Assembly (NCBI RefSeq): GCF_036127095.1
Contig: NZ_CP108006.1
Location: forward strand, 6,811,501-6,875,500
Length of the DNA stretch: 64,000 nucleotides
From: Streptomyces sp. NBC_00335
Lineage (GTDB): Bacteria; Actinomycetota; Actinomycetes; Streptomycetales; Streptomycetaceae
Direction: 5' to 3'
Part shown: piece by piece, positions 57,466-64,000 of the stretch
How positions within the stretch are numbered: position 1 is the first letter of the stretch
How the letters are laid out: each line of letters starts with the position of its first letter
Notes under the pieces: generated by a model
Database searches by the model: none
What the model was told of the DNA's origin: nothing
What the model saw: only the letters and a program-made list of their open reading frames with translations
Position numbers and translations under genes: made by a program

Positions 57466-60400
57466 ATGGCCTCGTTGCCTAACCCGCCCGCAGACACCCA
57501 GACCCGGGCCGATGCCCTCCGCCAGGCACTGGCGACCCGCGTGGTCGTCGCCGACGGAGCCATGGGAACCATGCTGCAGGCCCAGGACCCCACCCTGGAC
57601 GACTTCGAACAGCTCGAAGGCTGCAACGAGGTCCTCAACGTCACCCGCCCCGACATCGTGGCCAACGTGCACCGCGAGTACTTCGAGGCCGGCGTCGACT
57701 GCGTCGAGACCAACACCTTCGGCACCAACTACGCCGCCCTCGCCGAGTACGACATCGCGGACCGCAACCACGAGCTGTCGCTCGCCGGCGCCCGGATCGC
57801 CCGCGAGATCGCCGACGAGTTCACCGCCTCCACCGGGCAGCAGCGCTGGGTCCTCGGCTCGATGGGCCCCGGCACCAAGCTCCCCACCCTGGGCCACATC
57901 GACTACGGAACCATCCGCGACGCCTACCAGATCAACGCCGAAGGCCTGATCACCGGCGGCGCCGACGCGCTCCTCGTCGAGACCACCCAGGACCTCCTCC
58001 AGACCAAGTCCTCCATCGTCGGCGCCCGCCGCGCCATGGAGGCCCTCGGCGTGTCCGTCCCGCTGATCTGCTCCGTGACCGTGGAAACCACCGGCACGAT
58101 GCTGCTCGGCTCGGAGATCGGCGCCGCGCTGACCGCGCTGGAGCCCCTGGGCATCGACATGATCGGCCTGAACTGCGCCACCGGCCCCGCCGAGATGAGC
58201 GAGCACCTGCGCTACCTCGCGCGCAACTCCCGCATCCCGCTCTCCTGCATGCCCAACGCGGGCCTGCCGGTCCTCGGCAAGAACGGCGCCCACTACCCGC
58301 TGTCCGCGAGCGAGCTCGCCGATGCCCAGGAAACCTTCGTCCGCGAGTACGGCCTCTCCCTCGTCGGCGGCTGCTGCGGCACCACCCCCGAGCACCTGCG
58401 CCAGGTCGTCGAGCGCGTCCGCGGGTTGAACCCGGCCGTCCGGGAGCCCCGCCCCGAACCCGGCGCGTCCTCCCTCTACCAGACGGTCCCCTTCCGCCAG
58501 GACATCTCGTACATGGCGATCGGCGAGCGCACCAACGCCAACGGTTCGAAGAAGTTCCGCGAGGCCATGCTCGAAGCCCGCTGGGACGACTGCGTCGAGA
58601 TGGTCCGCGACCAGATCCGCGAGGGCGCGCACATGCTCGACCTGTGCGTGGACTACGTCGGCCGCGACGGCGTCGCCGACATGAAGGAACTCGCCGGACG
58701 CTTCGCGACCGCCTCCACCCTGCCGATCGTCCTGGACTCCACCGAGGTCCCCGTCCTGCGGGCCGGCCTGGAGAAGCTCGGCGGGCGCGCCGTCATCAAC
58801 TCCGTGAACTACGAGGACGGCGACGGCCCCGAGTCCCGCTTCGCGAAGGTCACCCGCCTCGCCCAGGAGCACGGCGCAGCCCTCATCGCCCTGACCATCG
58901 ACGAGGAGGGCCAGGCCCGCACCGTCGAGCACAAGGTCGCCATCGCCGAGCGCCTCATCGACGATCTCACCGGGAACTGGGGGATCCTCGAGTCGGACAT
59001 CCTCATCGACACCCTGACCTTCACCATCTGCACCGGCCAGGAAGAGTCCCGCAAGGACGGCATCGCCACGATCGAATCGATCCGCGAACTCAAGCGCCGC
59101 CACCCCGACGTCCAGACCACGCTCGGCCTCTCCAACATCTCCTTCGGCCTCAACCCGGCCGCCCGCGTCCTCCTGAACTCCGTCTTCCTCGACGAGTGCG
59201 TCAAGGCCGGCCTCGACTCCGCGATCGTCCACGCCTCCAAGATCCTGCCGATCGCACGGTTCACCGGGGAGCAGGTCACCACCGCCCTCGACCTGATCTA
59301 CGACCGGCGCGCCGAGGGCTACGACCCGCTGCAGAAGCTGATGGCCCTCTTCGAGGGCGTCAACACCAAGTCGATGAAGGCCGGCCGCGCCGAGGAACTC
59401 CTCGCCCTGCCGCTGGACGAGCGCCTCCAGCGCCGCATCATCGACGGCGAGAAGAACGGCCTGGACGCCGACCTCGACGAGGCCCTCCAGACCCGCCCCG
59501 CCCTCGACATCGTCAACGACACCCTCCTGGAGGGCATGAAGGTCGTCGGCGAACTCTTCGGCTCCGGCCAGATGCAGCTCCCCTTCGTGCTCCAGTCCGC
59601 CGAGGTCATGAAGACCGCGGTGGCCCACCTGGAACCCCACATGGAGAAGAGCGACGACGAGGGCAAGGGCACCATCGTCCTGGCCACCGTCCGCGGCGAC
59701 GTCCACGACATCGGCAAGAACCTCGTCGACATCATCCTGACCAACAACGGCTACAACGTCGTCAACATCGGCATCAAGCAGCCGGTCTCCGCGATCCTCG
59801 AAGCCGCGCAGGAACACAGGGCCGACGTCATCGGCATGTCCGGCCTGCTGGTCAAGTCCACCGTGATCATGAAGGAGAACCTGGAGGAGCTCAACCAGCG
59901 CAAGCTGGCAGCCGACTACCCGGTCATCCTCGGCGGCGCCGCCCTCACCCGCGCCTACGTCGAACAGGACCTCCACGAGATCTACGAGGGCGAAGTCCGC
60001 TACGCCCGTGACGCCTTCGAGGGCCTGCGCCTCATGGACGCCCTCATCGCCGTCAAGCGCGGAGTCCCCGGAGCCTCCCTCCCCGAACTCAAGCAGCGCC
60101 GCGTCGCCAAGCGCGACACTCCCGTCCTCGCCGAGGAGACCGACGAGCCCGGCGGCCGCTCCGACACCTCCACCGACAACCCCGTGCCCACCCCGCCGTT
60201 CTGGGGCACCCGCGTCGTCAAGGGCATCCCGCTCAAGGACTACGCCTCCTGGCTCGACGAAGGCGCCCTCTTCAAGGGCCAGTGGGGCCTCAAGCAGGCC
60301 CGCGCCGGCGGGGCCACCTACGAGGAACTCGTCGAGAGCGAGGGCCGCCCGCGCCTGCGCGGCCTTCTCGACAAGCTGCACACCGAGAACCTCCTCGAAG

Positions 60401-60975
60401 CCGCCGTCGTCTACGGCTACTTCCCCTGCGTCTCCAAGGGCGAGGACCTGATCATCCTCGACGACGCCGGCAACGAGCGGACCCGCTTCACCTTCCCGCG
60501 CCAGCGCCGCGGCCGCCGCCTGTGCCTCGCCGACTTCTTCCGCCCCGAGGAATCCGGCGAAACCGACGTCGTCGGCCTCCAGGTCGTCACCGTCGGCTCC
60601 AGGATCGGCGAAGCCACCGCCAAGCTCTTCGAGTCCGACTCCTACCGCGACTACCTGGAGCTCCACGGCCTCTCCGTCCAGCTCGCCGAGGCCATGGCCG
60701 AGTACTGGCACGCCCGGGTCCGCGCCGAGCTCGGCTTCGGCGGCGAGGACCCCGCCAAGGTCGAAGACATGTTCGACCTGAAGTACCGCGGCGCCCGCTT
60801 CTCCCTCGGCTACGGCGCCTGCCCCGACCTGGAGGACCGCGCCAAGATCGCCGACCTCCTCCAGCCCGAGCGCATCGGCGTCCACCTCTCCGAGGAATTC
60901 CAGCTCCACCCCGAGCAGTCCACCGACGCCATCGTCATCCACCACCCCGAAGCGAAGTACTTCAACGCACGCTGA
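57466..60975 (+). CDS. metH: Cobalamin-dependent methionine synthase
   Basis: A 1169-residue four-module enzyme that transfers methyl from 5-methyl-THF through cobalamin to homocysteine. The homocysteine module (1-330) has zinc Cys residues in LNCATGP and VGGCCGTTPEH. The pterin module is at about 345-620 (YMAIGERTNANGSKKF, VINSVNYEDGDG). The B12 cap and Rossmann modules follow at about 640-880, with DVHDIGKNLVD (His747 as cobalt ligand), MSGLLVKST and ILGGAALTRAYVE. The C-terminal SAM reactivation domain runs from about 905 (FWGTRVVKGIPL; RRGRRLCLADFF; FSLGYGACPDLEDR). ATG 57466 follows GGGAG. Confidence 0.97.
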   Translation: MASLPNPPADTQTRADALRQALATRVVVADGAMGTMLQAQDPTLDDFEQLEGCNEVLNVTRPDIVANVHREYFEAGVDCVETNTFGTNYAALAEYDIADRNHELSLAGARIAREIADEFTASTGQQRWVLGSMGPGTKLPTLGHIDYGTIRDAYQINAEGLITGGADALLVETTQDLLQTKSSIVGARRAMEALGVSVPLICSVTVETTGTMLLGSEIGAALTALEPLGIDMIGLNCATGPAEMSEHLRYLARNSRIPLSCMPNAGLPVLGKNGAHYPLSASELADAQETFVREYGLSLVGGCCGTTPEHLRQVVERVRGLNPAVREPRPEPGASSLYQTVPFRQDISYMAIGERTNANGSKKFREAMLEARWDDCVEMVRDQIREGAHMLDLCVDYVGRDGVADMKELAGRFATASTLPIVLDSTEVPVLRAGLEKLGGRAVINSVNYEDGDGPESRFAKVTRLAQEHGAALIALTIDEEGQARTVEHKVAIAERLIDDLTGNWGILESDILIDTLTFTICTGQEESRKDGIATIESIRELKRRHPDVQTTLGLSNISFGLNPAARVLLNSVFLDECVKAGLDSAIVHASKILPIARFTGEQVTTALDLIYDRRAEGYDPLQKLMALFEGVNTKSMKAGRAEELLALPLDERLQRRIIDGEKNGLDADLDEALQTRPALDIVNDTLLEGMKVVGELFGSGQMQLPFVLQSAEVMKTAVAHLEPHMEKSDDEGKGTIVLATVRGDVHDIGKNLVDIILTNNGYNVVNIGIKQPVSAILEAAQEHRADVIGMSGLLVKSTVIMKENLEELNQRKLAADYPVILGGAALTRAYVEQDLHEIYEGEVRYARDAFEGLRLMDALIAVKRGVPGASLPELKQRRVAKRDTPVLAEETDEPGGRSDTSTDNPVPTPPFWGTRVVKGIPLKDYASWLDEGALFKGQWGLKQARAGGATYEELVESEGRPRLRGLLDKLHTENLLEAAVVYGYFPCVSKGEDLIILDDAGNERTRFTFPRQRRGRRLCLADFFRPEESGETDVVGLQVVTVGSRIGEATAKLFESDSYRDYLELHGLSVQLAEAMAEYWHARVRAELGFGGEDPAKVEDMFDLKYRGARFSLGYGACPDLEDRAKIADLLQPERIGVHLSEEFQLHPEQSTDAIVIHHPEAKYFNAR

Positions 60976-61021
60976 GACCCGCCTCAACGCACGCTGAGGC
61001 CCACCTCAACGCACGCGGAGA
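60963..61021 (+). repeat. 22-bp tandem repeat across the metH stop codon
   Basis: CAACGCACGCTGAGACCCGC plus CT is repeated at 60963-60984, 60985-61006 and partly at 61007-61021. The first copy contains the last codons (Asn-Ala-Arg) and TGA of metH, so the later copies reproduce the end of the gene. Confidence 0.9.
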
Positions 61022-61076
61022 AGCACCCCCCACGCACACAGACGAATAATCCACCGCACATCGAGACGGACCGGCG

Positions 61077-61149
61077 TACACTAGTCGGTCCCATACAGGC
61101 CGGTCACCTGTCCCCCCGGGCACGCCCCCGGAGGCGAGGTGACCGGCCT
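61077..61149 (+). promoter_or_regulatory. Promoter-like -10 followed by a strong hairpin in the HAD leader
   Basis: TACACT (61077-61082) is a good -10. Fifteen bases on, AGGCCGGTCACCT (61097-61109) pairs perfectly over 13 bases with AGGTGACCGGCCT (61137-61149), with a smaller hairpin inside. It may end metH transcription or form a structured 5' leader of the HAD gene, whose RBS follows. Confidence 0.5.
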
Positions 61150-61184
61150 TCTCGTCCCCAACGGACCCCCGGAAAGGTGCGCGC

Positions 61185-61886
61185 ATGACGAGCACAGTCC
61201 CCGCCCCCGTCGCCCGTACGGCCGACGGACACGCCCTGCAGGCGGTGCTGCTCGACATGGACGGCACCCTCGTCGACACCGAGGGCTTCTGGTGGGAGAT
61301 CGAAGTCGGCGTCTTCGCCGAACTCGGCCACCGCCTCGACGAATCCTGGCGGGACGTCGTCGTCGGCGGCCCCATGACCCGCAGCGCCGGCTTCCTCATC
61401 GAATCCACCGGCGCCGACATCGGCCTCGCCGAACTCACCGTCCTGCTCAACGAGCGCTTCGAAGCCCGCATCGCCGACCGCGTACCCCTCATGCCCGGCG
61501 CCGAACGCCTGCTGAGCGAACTGGCCCGGCACAACGTCCCCACCGCCCTGGTCTCCGCCTCCCACCGGCGCGTCATCGACCAGGTCCTCCTCACCCTCGG
61601 CCGCGACCGCTTCACCATGACCGTCGCCGGCGACGAAGTCCCGCGCACCAAACCCCACCCCGACCCCTACCTCCTCGCCGCCGGCGCCCTCGGCGCCCAC
61701 CCCTCCCGCTGCGCCGTCATCGAGGACACCGCCACCGGCGTCGCCGCCGCCGAAGCCGCCGGATGCCGCGTCGTCGCCATCCCCTCCGTCGGCCGGATCG
61801 CACCCGCCCCGGGCCGCACCATCGTCCGCTCCCTCGAAGACGTCGACCTGCCCTTCCTGCGCTCCCTCATCACTCCGCTGAACTGA
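61185..61886 (+). CDS. HAD family hydrolase (beta-phosphoglucomutase-like subfamily)
   Basis: A 233-residue HAD phosphatase. Motif I is LLDMDGTLVDTE, motif II ALVSASHR, motif III Lys in PRTKPHPDPYLLAA, and motif IV VIEDTATGVAAAEAAG. The helical cap inserted after motif I places it with the CbbY/PGMB and phosphatase group. The substrate is a small phosphorylated metabolite not identifiable here. The ATG follows GGAAAGG. It lies downstream of metH, but a hairpin and its own -10 suggest partly independent expression. Confidence 0.92.
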   Translation: MTSTVPAPVARTADGHALQAVLLDMDGTLVDTEGFWWEIEVGVFAELGHRLDESWRDVVVGGPMTRSAGFLIESTGADIGLAELTVLLNERFEARIADRVPLMPGAERLLSELARHNVPTALVSASHRRVIDQVLLTLGRDRFTMTVAGDEVPRTKPHPDPYLLAAGALGAHPSRCAVIEDTATGVAAAEAAGCRVVAIPSVGRIAPAPGRTIVRSLEDVDLPFLRSLITPLN

Positions 61887-61903
61887 CCGCGCACGCTCCG
61901 TAC

Positions 61904-61949
61904 CGGGAGATCCGACCCCAGGACCAACGTCCCACGGGCGGATCTCCCG
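61904..61949 (+). terminator. Hairpin after the HAD gene
   Basis: Perfect 11-bp arms CGGGAGATCCG and CGGATCTCCCG are 24 bases apart and begin 18 bases after the stop. Confidence 0.65.
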
Positions 61950-62366
61950 CGCACTTCCCCGGAGGCCGAAATTCCATCCCTACCGGGGGAGTTGTCCCGG
62001 GTGACCTTTGTCACCCGCAAAGACCCCTTCGCACCACTGCGCGCCCTCCCAACCCACCCCTTGTGTCCCCATTGATCAGCACCTGACCGAATCTGCGCAC
62101 CGCCCCGCGCACACCCCGGGTCAACTCCCGCAACGGAGCGACAACACCCCCGATCCACACGGTTCAAGCCACCCCTCCGCAGGCCACTAATGTCGATCCG
62201 GGCACTGCGCCGCACCTCAGCCGTCCCGGACACACACCCCTGTTCCGGAACCGCGTGGACCGATCGTCACACCACCGGCCCGATCGTTCCGCCCAGAACG
62301 GGCGACCGTCGCAATGCCCTCCACACCAGCTTTGAACAAGTGCCGGGTCGAGGGAGTACTTCCAGC
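61950..62366 (+). other. Long leader region of the substrate-binding lipoprotein gene
   Basis: This gap of more than 400 bases has no supportable gene. A hairpin GGGTGAC-CTTT-GTCACCC lies at 61999-62016. Lower GC than the genes around it suggests a promoter and an untranslated leader. No riboswitch or operator that I can name is seen. Confidence 0.5.
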
Positions 62367-63971
62367 ATGAACCGCAAGACCATGGCGCTGACGGCAGCCG
62401 CCGGACTGCTCACCCCCGCACTGACCGCCTGCGGCAGCACCAGCGGAGCAGGAGCCGGATCCGGAGCGATCGTCGTCGGCACCACCGACCGGTTCGAGGC
62501 GGCCGAATACGCCCCCGCCCCGCTCGACCCCGCCTACGCCTACGACGCCGGCAGCTGGAACATCCTCCGCCAGACCGTCCAGACCCTGATGCACACCCCG
62601 CGCGGCGGCGGCAAGCCCGTCCCCGAAGCAGCCACCGACTGCCGCTTCACCGACACCGGCAACGAGAGCTACCGCTGCGTCCTGCGCCCCGGCCTCACCT
62701 TCGCCGACGGAAACCCGCTCACCGCCCAGGACGTCAAGTTCTCCATCGAGCGCGTCCTCGCCATCAAGGACGAGAACGGCCCCTCCTCGCTGCTCTCCAC
62801 CATCGACACCGTCGAAACCAAGGGCACCGACACCGTCGTCTTCCACCTGAAGACCGCCGACGCCACCTTCCCGTACAAACTCTCCACCCCCGCCGCCGGC
62901 ATCATCAGCTCCAAGAAGTACGACGCCAAGAAGCTCCGCGCGGGCTTCGCCGTCGACGGCTCCGGCCCCTACACCATGAAGGCCGAAGTCAAGGGCAACC
63001 GCCTCGTCCACGCCGTCTTCAGCAAGAACCCGAACTACAAGGGCGATCTGAAGCTCCAGAACGACAAGGCCGAACTGCGCACCTTCGACGACTCCGCCGC
63101 CATGGGCCAAGCCCTGGAACGCGGCACCGTCCACGTGGTCTCCCGCACCCTGTCGCCGGCCCAGATCACCGAGCTCTCCACCAAGCCCCCCAAGGGCATC
63201 AAGCTCGTCCCCCTGCCCGGCCTGGAGATCCGCTACCTCGGCTTCAACACCGACGCCCCCGGAATCAAGGACAAGGCCGTACGCCAAGCCCTCGCCGCCG
63301 CCGTCGACCGCAGGGGCCTCATCGACAAGGTCTACGGCAGGTCCGCGCAGCCCCTGTACTCCCTGGTCCCCACCACCGTGACCGGCCACGGCACCCCGTT
63401 CTTCGACAAGTACGGCGAGGCCAACACCGCCAAGGCCGCCGACCTGCTGAAGGCCGCCGGGATCAAGACCCCGGTCAAGCTGACCCTCAACTACACCAAC
63501 GACCACTACGGCGACGCCACCGCGGCCGAGTTCGAAGCCCTCAAGACCCAGCTGAACTCCACCCAGCTCTTCGACATCACCGTCCAGGGCGCCGACTGGG
63601 CCGACTTCAGGCCCGCCCAGAAGAAGGGCGACTACGCCGCCTACGGCCTCGGCTGGTTCCCCGACTACCCCGACGCCGACAACTTCCTCGCCCCGTTCCT
63701 GGAGCAGGACAACTTCCTGGGCACGCCGTACGCCAACACCAAGGTGCGCACCAAGCTCATCCCCGAATCGCGCCGCGCCATCGACCGCGGCGTCGCCGGT
63801 CCGGCGATCACGGAGATGCAGGACATCGTCGCCGAGGACGTCCCCGTCCTGCCCCTGTGGCAGGGCAAGCAGTACGTCGCCGCACGCGACGGCATCACCG
63901 GAGTGGAGTGGTCGGTCAACGCCATCTCCGACCTCCAGCTGTGGGAACTCGGCCGCGGCGTCAGCGGCTGA
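62367..63971 (+). CDS. ABC transporter substrate-binding lipoprotein (peptide/nickel SBP family 5)
   Basis: A 534-residue extracellular binding lipoprotein. The signal peptide ends in the lipobox LTACGS, and Cys22 would carry the lipid anchor. SBP-5 blocks include LRPGLTFADGNPLTAQDVKFSIERVL, LEIRYLGFNTDAPGIKDKAVRQALAAAVDR, GLGWFPDYPDADNFLAPFL and VLPLWQGKQYVA. The family captures oligopeptides, opines or nickel complexes. The matching permease and ATPase genes, if adjacent, would lie beyond the window. ATG 62367 follows GAGGGAG. Confidence 0.92.
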   Translation: MNRKTMALTAAAGLLTPALTACGSTSGAGAGSGAIVVGTTDRFEAAEYAPAPLDPAYAYDAGSWNILRQTVQTLMHTPRGGGKPVPEAATDCRFTDTGNESYRCVLRPGLTFADGNPLTAQDVKFSIERVLAIKDENGPSSLLSTIDTVETKGTDTVVFHLKTADATFPYKLSTPAAGIISSKKYDAKKLRAGFAVDGSGPYTMKAEVKGNRLVHAVFSKNPNYKGDLKLQNDKAELRTFDDSAAMGQALERGTVHVVSRTLSPAQITELSTKPPKGIKLVPLPGLEIRYLGFNTDAPGIKDKAVRQALAAAVDRRGLIDKVYGRSAQPLYSLVPTTVTGHGTPFFDKYGEANTAKAADLLKAAGIKTPVKLTLNYTNDHYGDATAAEFEALKTQLNSTQLFDITVQGADWADFRPAQKKGDYAAYGLGWFPDYPDADNFLAPFLEQDNFLGTPYANTKVRTKLIPESRRAIDRGVAGPAITEMQDIVAEDVPVLPLWQGKQYVAARDGITGVEWSVNAISDLQLWELGRGVSG

Positions 63972-64000
63972 CACCCCGGCACCGGGCCCCGGCCCCACGC

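Noticed and set aside
57460..60987. Very long open frame on the minus strand opposite metH
   Set aside because: It is a mirror of a high-GC coding strand. Its translation is Val/Gly/Leu/Asp-rich without domains, and metH explains the region fully.
62190..62366. Upstream extension of the substrate-binding protein
   Set aside because: The signal peptide and lipobox start at ATG 62367, which has an RBS; an extension would bury the signal.

Overview
This is a chromosomal stretch of a Streptomyces species. The DNA is very GC-rich with strong third-position GC. It carries two chaplin genes (hydrophobic coat proteins of aerial hyphae), mycothiol biosynthesis (mshC), the glycerol operon gylR-glpF-glpK-glpD, a cobalamin-dependent metH, and many TetR-type regulators beside acyl-CoA genes. 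From memory, the order metH, gylR, glpF, glpK, glpD, parJ-like PAC2 gene, mshC, SCO1664 family, DUF3090, phosphatase ... chaplins ... soxR matches the S. coelicolor SCO1657-SCO1697 interval read backwards, so this is core-chromosome sequence and not an island. I see no transposase, integrase, phage gene, CRISPR array or rRNA. One tRNA (Leu, anticodon GAG) is present.

Layout. 0-8 kb: a multi-pass membrane protein, a TetR regulator, a shortened DhbE-like adenylation protein with damaged motifs, a molybdopterin oxidoreductase and a CitMHS citrate transporter. 8-14.5 kb: aldehyde and alcohol dehydrogenases, a TetR regulator divergent from an acyl-CoA dehydrogenase, a YiaA/B-type membrane protein, and a second TetR regulator convergent with a MaoC dehydratase. 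14.5-19.5 kb: soxR, then four minus-strand genes: a BKACE-like protein coupled to a zinc-ribbon protein, an alpha/beta hydrolase and a Tat-exported NamZ-like muramidase. 19.5-32 kb: a lipid-type catabolic block (SDR, acyl-CoA ligase, TetR; ene-reductase with MerR; SatP acetate transporter; acyl-CoA dehydrogenase with an APH-type kinase; metallo-beta-lactamase fold hydrolase; His-rich protein; two DUF202 proteins; Nudix; KstD-like flavoprotein). 32-40.4 kb: ASCH and helical-repeat proteins, APC permease, PhnA-type protein, tRNA-Leu, M20 peptidase, chaplins, small unknowns. 40.4-64 kb: a RecD2-like protein with a disabled motor, aldo/keto reductase, F420 oxidoreductase, ferritin-like protein, CorA, the mshC group, the glycerol regulon, metH, a HAD phosphatase and a peptide/solute-binding lipoprotein.

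Regulation links the genes. Shared operator-like words connect separate units: CATACCGACYGGT near the Mo-oxidoreductase, SDR/ligase/TetR and APH/acyl-CoA dehydrogenase units; an AACTACC-N3-GCTAGTTT type site at the aldehyde dehydrogenase and at the TetR/acyl-CoA dehydrogenase divergon; an identical 14-mer at a TetR/MaoC pair; a DasR-like site upstream of satP; and matched GylR-type sites at glpF and gylR. Several genes look leaderless. Short tandem repeats sit at or just after stop codons in several places.

Most annotated genes are ordinary Streptomyces core genes. The most unusual items are proteins that keep a family fold but appear to have lost catalytic residues (DhbE-like, BKACE-like, RecD2-like), a cell-wall-anchored chaplin with one chaplin domain and a long collagen-like stalk, and the inferred multi-operon lipid/acyl-CoA regulons. 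I do not see clear evidence for a wholly new defence or mobile system.
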